Below, piece by piece: positions 8,077 through 17,049 of a stretch of DNA of 64,000 nt (its first letter is position 1; each line of letters begins with the position of its first letter). The stretch is from positions 62,001-126,000 of the forward strand of contig JALHPF010000008.1 of assembly GCA_022842595.1 (NCBI GenBank), written 5' to 3'. Made by a program: the position numbers and the translations under genes. Source of the DNA: Rubrivivax sp. (GTDB lineage Bacteria; Pseudomonadota; Gammaproteobacteria; Burkholderiales; Burkholderiaceae_C). Below the pieces are notes generated by a model. The model worked only from the letters and a program-made list of their open reading frames with translations. It was not told where the DNA came from and searched no databases.

Positions 8077-10061
8077 CGGACAGCCGGCACGGCGCCCGCC
8101 GCGCCTTCGGCTGCGTCGCGGGTGGCCCGGCTGCGGTACCGCCGGTCGGTCACGGCCCACATGCCGCCCAGGCCCATCAACATGCAGCCGACCCAGATCC
8201 AGGCGACGAAAGGCTTGACCCAGATGCGCACCAGCCACTTGTCGCCAGGCAGCGGTTCACCCAGCTGCACGTACAGGTCGCCCTTGATGCGGCTGTCGAT
8301 GGCCGCCTCGGTCATCGGGTTGCGCTGCACCTTATAGACGCGCTTTTCGGGAAACATCTCGGACACCGGCGCTCCGTCGCGCGTGACCACGAGGTGGCCG
8401 CGCATGGCGTCGTAGTTGGGCCCGCGCACCGGCTGCGTGCCCTGGTAGGTGAAGGTGTAGCCGTTGACGGTGGTGCTGTCGCCTGGGGCCATGGCGACAT
8501 CGCGCTCGATGTCGTAGGTGCCCACCATGGTGACACCGAACACGAATACCGCCACGCCCACGTGCGCAACCATCATGCCCACCGTGGCCCGCGGCAGCTG
8601 GCCCAGGCGGTGCAGGACGTTCGCCTGCACACCCCCGGCAGGTCTTACGCGTTCCCAGAGCTCGGTCAGCACGGTGTAGAGGATCCAGTAGGCCATCAGC
8701 AGCCCCACCACCGAACCCAGCGTGATCTGCCCGCCAATCCAGGCCGTCAAGGCCGCGCTGACCACGGTGATGCCAGCGGCCCAGCGCAGGCGCACCGCCA
8801 GTGCCGGCAGTTCGTCGTTCTTCCAGCGCGCCAGCGGGCCCACGCCCATGAAGAACACCAGCACCGCCATGATCGGCACATAGACGGCGTTGAAGTAAGG
8901 CGCTCCCACCGAGATCTTGCCCAGGCCCAGCGCATCCAGGATCAGCGGGTACAGCGTGCCCAGCATCACTGCAGCCATGGCCACGACCAGCAGAACGTTG
9001 TTGGCCAGCAGCATGCTTTCGCGCGACACGGCCGAGAACCGTGCACCCAGGCCCACCTTGGGCGAACGCCAGGCATACAGCGCCAGGGCCGCGCTCACGG
9101 TGATGGCCATCATCACCAGGATGAAGGCGCCGCGCGCCGGGTCGGAAGCGAAGGAGTGCACGGACGTGATCACGCCCGAGCGGACGAGGAAGGTGCCCAG
9201 CAGCGCCAGCGAGTAGCCCATGATGGCCAGCAGCACCGTCCAGCTCTTGAAGCTGCCGCGCTTTTCGGTGACGGCCAGCGAGTGGATCAGCGCCGTGGCC
9301 ACCAGCCAGGGCATGAACGAGGCGTTTTCCACCGCGTCCCAGAACCACCAGCCGCCCCAGCCGAGCTCGTAATAGGCCCACCAGCTGCCCAGCGCGATGC
9401 CGAAGGTCAGGAAGGCCCAGGCCACCGTCGTCCACGGCCGCATCCAGCGCGCCCACTGGGCGTCGAGGTTGCCGCCGATCAGCGCCGCCACGGCGAATGC
9501 GAAGGCCACCGACATGCCGACGTAGCCCATGTAGAGCATCGGCGGGTGGAAGATCATCCCCGGGTCCTGCAGCTGCGGGTTGAGGTCGCGGCCGTCCATG
9601 GGCACCGGAAAGAGGCGGTCGAAGGGGTTGGACGTGAACAGCACGAATAGCAGGAAGCTCAGCGTCAGCAGCCCCATCACGCCCAGGATGCGCGCCACCA
9701 TGGGCAGCGGCAGCTTGCGGCTGAAGCTGGCCACCGCCCAGGCCCAGCCGGCCTGCATCAGCAGCCACAGCAGCAGGCTGCCTTCATGGCTGCCCCAGGA
9801 AGCGGCGATGCGGTACATCAGCGGCAGCTGCGAATTCGAATGCGAGGCCACGTTCAGCAACGAGAAGTCGTTGTTGACGAAGCTGAGCATCAGGCAGCCA
9901 TAGGCGACGATGATCAGACCCAGCAGCACATGCGTGGCCGGTCTTGCCAGGGCCATCCAGTCGGCCCGGCCGCGATGGGCGCCGATGATCGGCAGCGTGC
10001 CCAGCACCAGGGTCACGCCTACCGCCAGCCAGAGGGCGAAGTGGCCTGCCTCGGCAATCAC
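8073..10061 (-). CDS. ccmF: Heme lyase subunit CcmF
   Basis: Predicted 662-residue polytopic membrane protein, the core of the cytochrome c heme ligase. It shows the tryptophan-rich signature [19 protein letters not shown], the repeated family segment [11 protein letters not shown], and many membrane helices. A large periplasmic domain lies near the C-terminus ([19 protein letters not shown]). The start codon is GTG, and the GTGA overlaps the ccmE stop. Length and motifs match normal CcmF, and nothing looks degraded. It sits between ccmE and ccmG in the standard operon order. Confidence 0.97.
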   Translation of the reverse strand: MIAEAGHFALWLAVGVTLVLGTLPIIGAHRGRADWMALARPATHVLLGLIIVAYGCLMLSFVNNDFSLLNVASHSNSQLPLMYRIAASWGSHEGSLLLWLLMQAGWAWAVASFSRKLPLPMVARILGVMGLLTLSFLLFVLFTSNPFDRLFPVPMDGRDLNPQLQDPGMIFHPPMLYMGYVGMSVAFAFAVAALIGGNLDAQWARWMRPWTTVAWAFLTFGIALGSWWAYYELGWGGWWFWDAVENASFMPWLVATALIHSLAVTEKRGSFKSWTVLLAIMGYSLALLGTFLVRSGVITSVHSFASDPARGAFILVMMAITVSAALALYAWRSPKVGLGARFSAVSRESMLLANNVLLVVAMAAVMLGTLYPLILDALGLGKISVGAPYFNAVYVPIMAVLVFFMGVGPLARWKNDELPALAVRLRWAAGITVVSAALTAWIGGQITLGSVVGLLMAYWILYTVLTELWERVRPAGGVQANVLHRLGQLPRATVGMMVAHVGVAVFVFGVTMVGTYDIERDVAMAPGDSTTVNGYTFTYQGTQPVRGPNYDAMRGHLVVTRDGAPVSEMFPEKRVYKVQRNPMTEAAIDSRIKGDLYVQLGEPLPGDKWLVRIWVKPFVAWIWVGCMLMGLGGMWAVTDRRYRSRATRDAAEGAAGAVPAVR

Positions 10062-10543
10062 GGCTGCTTCTCCGCCGGGTTCTGCGGCTGCGACTGCATC
10101 ACCATCGACTGGTCCAGCCGGCTCTGGCCTTTCTGCGCGCGCTTCAGGGCGTCGGCGGCTTCGGGGGGCATGTAGTTCTCGTCGTGCTTGGCCAGCACTT
10201 CACGGGCAACGAACACGCCGTTCTGCAACTGCCCCTGCGCGACCACGCCCTTGCCTTCCTGGAACAGGTCGGGAAGGATGCCCTCGTAGCGCACGGCCAC
10301 GGTCTTGGCGGTGTCGGTGACGACGAAGCTCACCTGTGTGCCATCACGCTGCACCGTGCCCGTCTGCACCATGCCGCCGACACGGAAGGTGCGGTTGGTT
10401 GGCGCCTCGTTGGCCGCCACCTGCGAAGGCGAATAGAAGAACACCAGGTTGCTCTGGAAGGCGTTGAGCACCAGGGCCACGGTGATGCCCGCGGCCGAAA
10501 GCAGGCCGCCGATGATGGCCAGGCGCTTGTTGCGTGGTTTCAT
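10058..10543 (-). CDS. ccmE: Heme chaperone CcmE
   Basis: Predicted 161-residue membrane-anchored periplasmic heme chaperone. A short cytoplasmic start (MKPRNKRL) leads into one helix and then an OB-fold beta domain ([12 protein letters not shown]). The heme-binding site is seen as [12 protein letters not shown]; the His of HDENY is the residue that binds heme covalently in this family. The flexible Gln/Pro-rich tail is normal. The true start is the ATG at 10543, overlapping the ccmD stop as ATGA; the track's longer form is read-through of ccmD. Confidence 0.97.
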   Translation of the reverse strand: MKPRNKRLAIIGGLLSAAGITVALVLNAFQSNLVFFYSPSQVAANEAPTNRTFRVGGMVQTGTVQRDGTQVSFVVTDTAKTVAVRYEGILPDLFQEGKGVVAQGQLQNGVFVAREVLAKHDENYMPPEAADALKRAQKGQSRLDQSMVMQSQPQNPAEKQP

Positions 10544-10719
10544 GTTTCGTCCTCGGTAGGTTCGGTCTGACGGGCGGCGTCGCGCAGGGCCTGGCGGTGC
10601 CGGTGGCGGGCCAGCAGGGGTTCGACCAGCATCACGCCCAGCGTGACGGCGTACGAGCCCCATACATAGAAGCCGTAGCCACCCATGTGGAAAAACTCCT
10701 GTGCGCTGCCCCAGATCAT
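10540..10719 (-). CDS. ccmD: Heme exporter accessory protein CcmD
   Basis: A 59-residue protein hidden inside the longer ORF 10540-11391 of the track. It begins at the ATG at 10719, which overlaps the ccmC stop (ATGA), and ends overlapping the ccmE start (ATGA). The sequence has the usual CcmD layout: a short N-terminus ([19 protein letters not shown]), one membrane helix ([15 protein letters not shown]) and a basic cytoplasmic tail. In System I, CcmD helps release holo-CcmE from the CcmABC complex. Confidence 0.95.
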   Translation of the reverse strand: MIWGSAQEFFHMGGYGFYVWGSYAVTLGVMLVEPLLARHRHRQALRDAARQTEPTEDET

Positions 10720-11498
10720 GGCTTGATTGTCCTGCGCACGAGCCCAGCCACCCAGCCCGCATGGGTTTCCCGTTCGATGATTTCGGCGCGCGTGCGCATG
10801 AAGACCACGGCGAAGGCGTAGGCCCAGAAGGCGACTGTCATCAGCAGCATCGCCGTCAGCATGGTGGCGGCCATCTTCGGCGCGGCGTTGACGCTGATCG
10901 TGGCCCCCTGGTGCAGCGTGTTCCACCACTTCACCGAGAAGTAGATGATCGGCACGTTGACGCTGCCCACCAGGGCCAGCAGCGCGCCGGCCTGGTCGGC
11001 GCGGCGCCTGTCGTCGATGGCATTGACGAGCGCGATGTACCCCAGGTACAGGAACAGCAGGATGAGTTCGGTCGTCAAGCGCGCATCCCACACCCAGTAG
11101 GTGCCCCAGGTGGGCTTGCCCCAGAGTGCGCCGGTCCACAGCGCCACGAAGGTGAACATGGCACCGGTAGGCGCGATGGCCTGGGCCACCATCGAGGCCA
11201 GCCTGGCCTTGAAGGCCCAGCCGATGCCGGCCCAGAAGGCCATCACCAGGTACAGCACCATCGACATCCATGCCGCCGGCACGTGGATGAAGATGATGCG
11301 ATACGAATCGCCCTGCGTGGCGTCGGTGGGTGCCACGAAGAACCCCATGTACAGGCCCACCGCGGCGAAACCCAGCGCCACCACCCAGCACAGCGGTACC
11401 AGCCAGCGGGTGAGCGCATAGAAGCGCGAGGGCGCGGCAAAGCTGAACAGGCGCAGCGGCGGCTTGGTGACGACGGGGTTGCGCGATGTCGTAGGCAT
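10716..11498 (-). CDS. ccmC: Heme transporter / heme-handling protein CcmC
   Basis: Predicted 260-residue polytopic membrane protein that loads heme onto CcmE. It contains the WWD-type signature [18 protein letters not shown], the family segment [18 protein letters not shown], and about six membrane helices. The start at ATG 11498 (MPTTSRN) sits seven bases after the ccmB stop; the track extension to 11579 overlaps ccmB and lacks family similarity. Its stop overlaps the ccmD start. Confidence 0.96.
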   Translation of the reverse strand: MPTTSRNPVVTKPPLRLFSFAAPSRFYALTRWLVPLCWVVALGFAAVGLYMGFFVAPTDATQGDSYRIIFIHVPAAWMSMVLYLVMAFWAGIGWAFKARLASMVAQAIAPTGAMFTFVALWTGALWGKPTWGTYWVWDARLTTELILLFLYLGYIALVNAIDDRRRADQAGALLALVGSVNVPIIYFSVKWWNTLHQGATISVNAAPKMAATMLTAMLLMTVAFWAYAFAVVFMRTRAEIIERETHAGWVAGLVRRTIKP

Positions 11499-11505
11499 GG
11501 TCACG

Positions 11506-12174
11506 TCATTCTGTCGAAATGCGCAGTGCGGCGGCGGTGGCCAGCGGCGCGCCCACGCTGGTGGCGACGAGCAGGGCACCGAGCAGCGAGAAATGGCCAG
11601 AAGCCGACAGCCCGGCCTCGACCATGCCCACCGCCCCCGCGCCGAAGATCAGCGCCGGCGTGGCCAGTGGCAGCACCACCAGGATGAGCAGCATGCCACC
11701 GCTGCGCAAACCCAGCGTCAGCGCCGCACCCAGCCCGCCCAGCAGGCTGAGGATGGGTGTGCCCAGCAGCAGGCTCAGCACCAGGGCCAGCACCGCCGGC
11801 CCGGACATGTTGAACACCAACCCGGCCAGCGGGGTGGCGACGATCAGCGGCAGCCCCGTCAACAGCCAGTGCGCCGTGCACTTGGCGGCCGCCACGGCGA
11901 TGGCCGAGGCCGGTGCCAACAGCATCTGTTCGAGCGAGCCGTCGGCCATGTCGCCGGCGAACAACTGGCCCACCGAGAGCATCGAAGCCAGCAGCGCACA
12001 AACCCAGACGATGCCCGGGGCGATCTCGCGCAGGGTCTTGGGTTCCGGTCCCACGCCCAGCGGAAACAGGCTCAATGCCACCAGGAAGAAGGCCAGCGGC
12101 AGCAGCGCGTCGATGCGCCGCCGCGACGCCAGCCTGAGGTCGCGCAGCAGCACGCACAGGAAGACATTGCTCAT
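11506..12174 (-). CDS. ccmB: Heme exporter permease CcmB
   Basis: Predicted 222-residue membrane protein with about six helices, the permease partner of CcmA. Family features include LLRDLRLASRRRIDALLPLAFF at the start, LFAGDMADGSLEQMLLAP, and GTPILSLLGGLGAALTLGLR. The start at ATG 12174 overlaps the ccmA stop as ATGA; the longer track ORF includes out-of-frame ccmA sequence. CcmAB uses ATP to drive holo-CcmE release. Confidence 0.95.
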   Translation of the reverse strand: MSNVFLCVLLRDLRLASRRRIDALLPLAFFLVALSLFPLGVGPEPKTLREIAPGIVWVCALLASMLSVGQLFAGDMADGSLEQMLLAPASAIAVAAAKCTAHWLLTGLPLIVATPLAGLVFNMSGPAVLALVLSLLLGTPILSLLGGLGAALTLGLRSGGMLLILVVLPLATPALIFGAGAVGMVEAGLSASGHFSLLGALLVATSVGAPLATAAALRISTE

Positions 12175-12926
12175 TGCCGTGCCACATGACCGGGCTCGTC
12201 CAGGACGGCGCGCGCTGCCGGGCGCGGGGCAAAGGGTTCCAGGTCCAGCATGGCCGGCGGCGGGCGTGTGATCGACAGTGCCTGGTGGCTGGTCAGCAGC
12301 ACGCAGCCGCCGGCTTCGGCGTGGGCGCCGATGACGGCGTTCAGCGCTTCGATGCCGTCGCTGTCGAGCGCGTCGTAAGGTTCGTCCAGCAGCCACAGCG
12401 GCGCAGCCGCCGAAAGGGCCAGCCGCGCCAGCGCGACTCGGCGGCGCTGACCCTGGCTGAGCGTGCGCACCGCGGCATGCTGGCGCTGGGCCATGCCCAG
12501 TTGCTTGAGGGCCCGCCTGAGCGCCGTGTCGTCGTGCGGCAGGCCATGCAGCCGGGCCAGGAAGCGCAGGGCTTCGGTCACGGTGAGGTCGTCCTTCAGG
12601 GCGTTCTGGTGGCCGACATAGACCCACATCCGGCGGCCCTCGGGCCCGCCCTCGCGCTGCGGCCGGCCCATCACCTCGATGCGGCCCTCAGCCGGCGTGG
12701 CCAGCCCGGCCAGCAGCCGCAGCAGGGTGGTCTTGCCGCGCCCGTTGCGGCCGCGCAGCCAGGTCACGCTGCCGGCTGCGAGGGCGATGTCCAGGCCCTC
12801 GAACAGCCGCCGGTCGCCACGCTCGCCGGCCAAGGCATGGGTCTGAAGGACACAGCGGCCGGCGCACGCGCCGCCAGGCGGTTGGTGCAGGGGCAGGAGC
12901 TCGGCAGTGGCCTGGGACGACGGCAA
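12171..12926 (-). CDS. ccmA: Heme exporter ATP-binding protein CcmA (start uncertain)
   Basis: ABC ATPase with Walker A GRNGRGKTTLL, the signature LSQGQRRRVALARL and Walker B LWLLDEPYDALD. The order and spacing are those of CcmA, and the gene is followed by ccmB with an ATGA overlap. No in-frame ATG exists before the Walker A motif. Alignment by eye with E. coli CcmA places the first family residues at about 12848 (LQTHALAGERGDRRLF). The nearest reasonable upstream alternative codon is a TTG at 12926, giving 251 residues, while the family is usually near 205-215. A CTG slightly downstream, or a sequencing error just upstream of 12848, is also possible. The start given here should be taken as provisional. 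Confidence 0.85.
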   Translation of the reverse strand: MPSSQATAELLPLHQPPGGACAGRCVLQTHALAGERGDRRLFEGLDIALAAGSVTWLRGRNGRGKTTLLRLLAGLATPAEGRIEVMGRPQREGGPEGRRMWVYVGHQNALKDDLTVTEALRFLARLHGLPHDDTALRRALKQLGMAQRQHAAVRTLSQGQRRRVALARLALSAAAPLWLLDEPYDALDSDGIEALNAVIGAHAEAGGCVLLTSHQALSITRPPPAMLDLEPFAPRPAARAVLDEPGHVARQ

Positions 12927-13183
12927 GGGAAGGCGTGGGGTTCGGGTCGGGTGGATGCCCGCGGGCCGCAGTGTACGTTCGGCGTCTGAAGCCCGCCTTG
13001 CGATAGCGCAATCCCGCCCCAGCATGGTGCGTCCGGGCACCGCCTGGCCCCGCGGGCGCAGCGCCCTGCGAGTGGTCGGATGCTTTCCCGACAGACTCTT
13101 CGGCGGCGCGGCGTACCGGCTGGCCGATGCTCGCGCCTGCCGGCGCACGGCAGCGAACGCCACCAGCGCGCGACTGGCAAGGC
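12927..13183. other. Intergenic region upstream of ccmA
   Basis: This 257-base stretch lies between the end of the ABC importer operon and ccmA. I find no supported gene in it. The Arg-rich ORFs that cross it on both strands look like GC-rich shadows. It should hold the ccm promoter and the importer's terminator, but I cannot point to a convincing sigma-70 box or a hairpin with a T-run. Confidence 0.5.
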
Positions 13184-13975
13184 TTACGGCCCGGCGCCGG
13201 CGCTGGCCGCCTGCGCCGCAAGCACCTCCACACGCACGGCTTCGGTCAATTCGGCCTTCAGCGCGCTGAAGGCCGGTGTCGTCTTCACCGAGTAGTGGCG
13301 TGGGTGCGCCAGCGGCACGGTGTGGTCGAGCTTGATGCGGCCGGGGCGGGCGCTCATCACGACGACGCGGGTGCCCATGAACACGGCCTCGTCGATGTCG
13401 TGGGTGACGAACAGCACTGTCTTGCGCTGCTGTTCCCAGATGCCCAGGAGCAGTTCCTGCATCAGTTCGCGCGTCTGGTGGTCGAGCGCGCCGAAGGGTT
13501 CGTCCATCAGCAGCATGCGCGGGTCGTTGGCCAGCGCCCGGGCCAGCGCCGTGCGCTGCTGCATGCCGCCCGACAGCTGCTTGGGGAAATGGTTGGCAAA
13601 ACCCTTCAGCCCGACCTTGGCCAGGAAGCCGTGCGCGATGTCCAGCTGCTCGGCGCGGGGCAGGCCACGTTCGCGCAGCCCGAAACACACGTTGTCCAGC
13701 ACCGTCAGCCAAGGGAACAGGGTGTAGCTCTGGAACACCATGCCGCGGTCGGCGCCGGGGCCGATGATGCGGCGGCCTTCCAGCAGCACTTCGCCGGCGG
13801 TCTGCACGTCCAGCCCGGCGACGATGCGCAGCAGTGTGCTCTTGCCGCAGCCGCTGGGGCCGAGGATGGTGACGAAGTCGTTCTCGGCCACGTCCAGGTC
13901 GGTGGCCTGCAGCGCCAGGGTGGTGTCGAAACGGCGTTCGACGCCGCGCACACGAAGAAACGCCGGCTTGTCCAT
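13184..13975 (-). CDS. ABC transporter ATP-binding protein (SsuB/TauB/NrtD type)
   Basis: Predicted 263-residue importer ATPase. Walker A is GPSGCGKSTLLRIVAGLD, the Q-loop segment is MVFQSYTLFPWLTVLDNV, the signature is LSGGMQQRTALARALA, Walker B is MLLMDEPFGALD and the switch His lies in FVTHDIDEAVF. This form matches the nitrate/sulfonate/taurine family. The start at ATG 13975 (MDKPAFL) overlaps the permease stop by one base (TGATG). It is the last gene of the three-gene set. The substrate cannot be read from the ATPase. Confidence 0.93.
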   Translation of the reverse strand: MDKPAFLRVRGVERRFDTTLALQATDLDVAENDFVTILGPSGCGKSTLLRIVAGLDVQTAGEVLLEGRRIIGPGADRGMVFQSYTLFPWLTVLDNVCFGLRERGLPRAEQLDIAHGFLAKVGLKGFANHFPKQLSGGMQQRTALARALANDPRMLLMDEPFGALDHQTRELMQELLLGIWEQQRKTVLFVTHDIDEAVFMGTRVVVMSARPGRIKLDHTVPLAHPRHYSVKTTPAFSALKAELTEAVRVEVLAAQAASAGAGP

Positions 13976-14754
13976 CACCGCCCCAGTTGCGCCCAGGGAA
14001 AGAGGCGGCGGTTGAGCCACTTGAACAGCAGGTCGCTGGCCAGGCCGATGAGGCCGATGACGATGATGCCGAAGATGATCTGGTCGGTGGCCAGCAGCGC
14101 CTGGCTGTCGGTGATCATGTGGCCGATGCCGCTGGAAGCACCGATGAGCTCGGCCACGATGACGTAGGTCCAGGCCCAGCCCAGCACCATGCGCAGGGTT
14201 TCGGCGATCTCGGGCGCCGCCCCCGGGATGAGCACGCGGCGCACGAGGCTGGCGTCGGTGCTGCCCAGGGTGTAGGCAGCCTCGACCAGGTCGCGCCGGG
14301 TGTTGCCCACGGTCACGGCAATCATCAGCACCAGCTGGAAGAAGCTGCCGATGAAGATGACGGCGAGCTTCTGCGCCTCGCCGATGCCGGCCCACAGGAT
14401 GAGCAGCGGAATGAAGGCACTGGCCGGCAGGTAGCGCGCGAAGCTGACGAAAGGCTCGAAGAAGGCCTCGATGGGCTTGTAGGCGCCCATCATCACGCCC
14501 AGCGGCAGCGCCAGCACGGCAGCGATCACGAAGCCGCCCACCACCCGCCACATCGTCATGCCGATGTCGTGGGCGAAATCCATCTCCGTCAGCAGCACCC
14601 AGCCCGAGCGAAGCATCTGCAGCGGGTCGGCAAGGAAGATCTTCGGCACCAGGCCGCCGAAGGTCACGGCGGCCCAGACGGCGACAAAGACGACGAAGAA
14701 CGACAGGCCCAGCACGACGCGCGTGCGGGGTGCCACCGCCACCAGCGGTTTCAC
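13975..14754 (-). CDS. ABC transporter permease (SsuC/TauC type)
   Basis: Predicted 259-residue inner-membrane permease with six or so helices and the binding-protein-dependent transport signature around EAAYTLGSTDASLVRRVLIP, where the EAA loop contacts the ATPase. The start codon is a GTG at 14754, 37 bases after the binding-protein gene. The frame ends overlapping the ATPase start. It belongs to the group that imports taurine, alkanesulfonates, nitrate or pyrimidine precursors; the actual substrate is unknown. Confidence 0.92.
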   Translation of the reverse strand: MKPLVAVAPRTRVVLGLSFFVVFVAVWAAVTFGGLVPKIFLADPLQMLRSGWVLLTEMDFAHDIGMTMWRVVGGFVIAAVLALPLGVMMGAYKPIEAFFEPFVSFARYLPASAFIPLLILWAGIGEAQKLAVIFIGSFFQLVLMIAVTVGNTRRDLVEAAYTLGSTDASLVRRVLIPGAAPEIAETLRMVLGWAWTYVIVAELIGASSGIGHMITDSQALLATDQIIFGIIVIGLIGLASDLLFKWLNRRLFPWAQLGR

Positions 14755-14791
14755 GTCGGCGCCCTTGGGCCGCCCCGGCGGGCCCGCAGGC

Positions 14792-15748
14792 TCACTTGAT
14801 GAAGCGCGGGTCGGCCAGCCTGGTCATGTCGGGCAGGCTCTTGATGATGCCCGCGGCCAGCAGCAGGTCGGCGGCTTCCTTGCTGAAGGCGGCGTGTTCG
14901 CCGGCAAAGAACTTCTGGTTGGCAGCGCGGTCCTGCCAGCGCAGGAACTTCTGGCTGGCCTCGAAAGCTTCGGCCGTCTGCTTGACATCGGCGCCCATGA
15001 TCTCGAAGCTCTTCTTCGGCTCGGACTTGATCAGTTCGAGCGCGTCGAAGTAGGCGTCGGCCAGGCCTTTCGCGGCCTTCGGGTTGTCGGCCAGGAACTT
15101 GGGGGTGCAGCCGAAGGTATCCATCACCATCGGGTAGTCCAGCGTGGTGGCGATGATCTTGCCGGCCTCGGGCTTGGCACGCACGGCGCTCAGGAAGGGC
15201 TCGTAGGTCATGGCTGCGTCGAGGTTGGCCGCGCCGGCGATCATCGCGTTGGCGGCGGCCTGGGGTTCGAGGTTGACGATGTTGACGTCCTTCAGCGTCA
15301 TGCCGTTCTTGGCCAGCATCCAGGCCAGGCCGAAGTAGGGTGCCGTGCCAGGCGCGCTGGCGGCCACGGTCTTGCCTTTCAGTTCCTTGATGCTGGTGAT
15401 GCCGGGCTTGACCACCATGCCGTCGGCGCCGAAGCTCTTGTCGAGCTGGAAGATCTGCGTCGTGGCCACGCCGTTGGCATTCCAGACGACCCAGGTTTCC
15501 ACCGTGGTGGCCGCGCACTGGATGTCACCGCTGGCAATCGCCAGGTGGCGGTCTTTCTGCGGGATCTTCTTGATGCTGACTTCGAGCCCGTGCTTCTTGA
15601 AGAGGCCGGCTTCCTTGGCCAGCGTCAGCGGCGCAAACCCGGTCCAGCCGCTGATGCCGATGGCCACCGGGGTGGCCTGGGCGTGCGCTGCCAGCGGCGC
15701 GGCCAGGACCAGCGTAGCGGCGGCAAGAGCGAGCAAAGACTTCTGCAT
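14792..15748 (-). CDS. ABC transporter substrate-binding protein (NitT/TauT family)
   Basis: Predicted 318-residue periplasmic binding protein, first gene of the importer operon. A clear signal peptide (KSLLALAAATLVLAAPLAAHAQA) leads into a type II binding fold. Its opening GISGWTGFAPLTLAKEAGLF is typical of the SsuA/TauA/NMT1 group, and the hinge segment is KGKTVAASAPGTAPYFGLAW. Cysteine is rare (two mature residues). The ATG at 15748 has a GGAACCCCC-type purine stretch upstream, and the longer track start at 16099 is not supported. The ligand is not recognisable. Confidence 0.92.
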   Translation of the reverse strand: MQKSLLALAAATLVLAAPLAAHAQATPVAIGISGWTGFAPLTLAKEAGLFKKHGLEVSIKKIPQKDRHLAIASGDIQCAATTVETWVVWNANGVATTQIFQLDKSFGADGMVVKPGITSIKELKGKTVAASAPGTAPYFGLAWMLAKNGMTLKDVNIVNLEPQAAANAMIAGAANLDAAMTYEPFLSAVRAKPEAGKIIATTLDYPMVMDTFGCTPKFLADNPKAAKGLADAYFDALELIKSEPKKSFEIMGADVKQTAEAFEASQKFLRWQDRAANQKFFAGEHAAFSKEAADLLLAAGIIKSLPDMTRLADPRFIK

Positions 15749-15999
15749 GGGGGTTCCTTGGGTGTTGGTGGGGTAAGCGGCAGGGGCCGCGACGGCCGCT
15801 GGCCCGCCGACGTTCGCAAGACGCGAGCCTGCTGTCAAGCACCGTGCCCGGCCGCAGGCGCGCTTCACTGCGGTCCGCCACCCCATTTCGGGTGGTCCCG
15901 GCGTGTACACGGCCGCTCGGTGACGGACATCACACGCTGACTCGCCTGGGTGCTGCGACAGTCCAGCCATGGGTGCAGACAGAGAGGGAGCCCGCCGCC
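15749..15999. other. Divergent intergenic region with a short inverted repeat
   Basis: This 251-base gap separates the leftward importer operon from the rightward small membrane protein gene. It must carry promoters for both. A six-base inverted repeat with a six-base spacer (CCACCC-CATTTC-GGGTGG, 15878-15895) is the only symmetric element I noticed. It is too short to assign as an operator. Confidence 0.4.
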
Positions 16000-16224
16000 A
16001 TGAACATCGATCGCGTCCGGCCTGAGGCCTTCTCCCAGAACCTTGGGATGCCCACTCGCAGCGAAGCCTTTGCCGAAGACCTCGACGGCCTGTTGCCACA
16101 GGCGCAGGCCTCCAGCAAGCCGGCCGGGCGCACGGGCCGCCCAGGCCGCTCGCTCTGGGTGATGCTGCTGCTGCCGCTGGCGGTGGTTCTGATCGGTTCG
16201 GCTTCGGCGCTGGCCTGGATCTGA
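16000..16224 (+). CDS. Small hypothetical membrane protein
   Basis: I do not recognise this family. The ATG at 16000 is preceded by AGAGAGGGAG about ten bases upstream and yields a 74-residue protein. About 50 polar residues (EAFSQNLGMPTRSEAFAEDL, then a Pro/Gly/Arg stretch) lead to one C-terminal hydrophobic segment (LWVMLLLPLAVVLIGSASAL). This suggests a tail-anchored or single-pass inner-membrane protein. The ORF track extends it to 15844 in frame, but that extension has no ribosome site and reads like non-coding sequence. A 9-base inverted repeat and a PH-domain gene follow. Confidence 0.55.
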   Translation: MNIDRVRPEAFSQNLGMPTRSEAFAEDLDGLLPQAQASSKPAGRTGRPGRSLWVMLLLPLAVVLIGSASALAWI

Positions 16225-16250
16225 GCGCAGGGTTCTAGGTGCTACGCAAA

Positions 16251-16277
16251 GCCTGCATGCTTGCCTAACATGCAGGC
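16251..16277. promoter_or_regulatory. Nine-base perfect inverted repeat upstream of the PH-domain gene
   Basis: GCCTGCATG and CATGCAGGC flank a nine-base spacer, 29 bases before the next start codon. There is no T-run after the right arm, so a simple intrinsic terminator is unlikely. It could be an operator or a structured 5' leader. The function is inferred only from symmetry and position. Confidence 0.45.
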
Positions 16278-16306
16278 CCTCGTCACTCGCACCCAGGTGG
16301 ACCCTC

Positions 16307-16918
16307 ATGTTCAAGAAACTGGCCTCGGAAGCGCTGGGCCTCAGCGATATCGGCGTCATCGTGCCGCCGGCCGACTACAGCAAGGTCGACGCCGACGACT
16401 ACCTGTTCACTGAAGACGGCGAGAAGATCTTCTTCCTGATCAAGTCCAAGAAGGACGAGTACTGCTTCACCAACCTGGGCATCATCCATGTCGACGGGGA
16501 CTCCGCGGTCTCGTCCAAGCGCACCATCCGGCGCTATGAATTCGCGGCTCACGCCGTGTCCGATGTCGTGCTGGAAACGGCCGGCACGATCGACATGGAC
16601 GTCGAACTGAAGTTCGTGGTCGACGGTGATACCCCATTCAGCATCGACGTGCGCAAGAGCTTCATCGAGCAGCTGAAGGACATCTACAAGGCCCTCGTCA
16701 CGATCGGCAAGATCCAGAAGCGCGACGAACGGGCACGCGCCCATGCCCACGACTGCCTGCACGTGGCCGGCTCGGTCTACAAGCTCAACACGGTGGCGGC
16801 CGACGACAGCATTGCGCAGCAGTTCAACACCTTGCTCACGCACTACAACTCGGCCGTGCTGGACCGCTTCACGAGGCGCGACTTCAGCGCAGTGTTCGAG
16901 CGCTACATCCACAACTGA
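16307..16918 (+). CDS. Bacterial PH-domain protein (YvbH/bPH_1-like)
   Basis: Predicted 203-residue soluble protein. The first 125 residues look like the bacterial pleckstrin-homology-like domain of YvbH-type proteins: MFKKLASEALGLSDIGVIV at the start, then beta-rich sequence with FFLIKSKKDEYCFTNLGII. The last 75 residues are helical (IQKRDERARAHAHDCLHVAG...) and resemble the oligomerisation extension of that family. No signal or membrane segment is seen. The family is best known from Bacillus, where the function is poorly defined; domains of this type form oligomeric rings. The start ATG at 16307 is in GTGGACCCTC context, with only a weak ribosome site. It may be co-regulated with the small membrane protein before it. 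Confidence 0.75.
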   Translation: MFKKLASEALGLSDIGVIVPPADYSKVDADDYLFTEDGEKIFFLIKSKKDEYCFTNLGIIHVDGDSAVSSKRTIRRYEFAAHAVSDVVLETAGTIDMDVELKFVVDGDTPFSIDVRKSFIEQLKDIYKALVTIGKIQKRDERARAHAHDCLHVAGSVYKLNTVAADDSIAQQFNTLLTHYNSAVLDRFTRRDFSAVFERYIHN

Positions 16919-17049
16919 GCCCCGGCTCGACGACGGCAGCATCGGCCCCCAGCGGGCGCATTGATTACCATGCGCAGGCTGGCCGCCGGGCCGGCAAGCC
17001 ACCCTGGTTGCCGGGCGCGCCAGTGCTCGGGCCGAAACCTAAGAAACCC

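Noticed and set aside
12907-13269. Arg-rich plus-strand ORF over the ccmA upstream gap
   Set aside because: No ribosome site and shadow-like composition; it also overlaps the importer ATPase gene.
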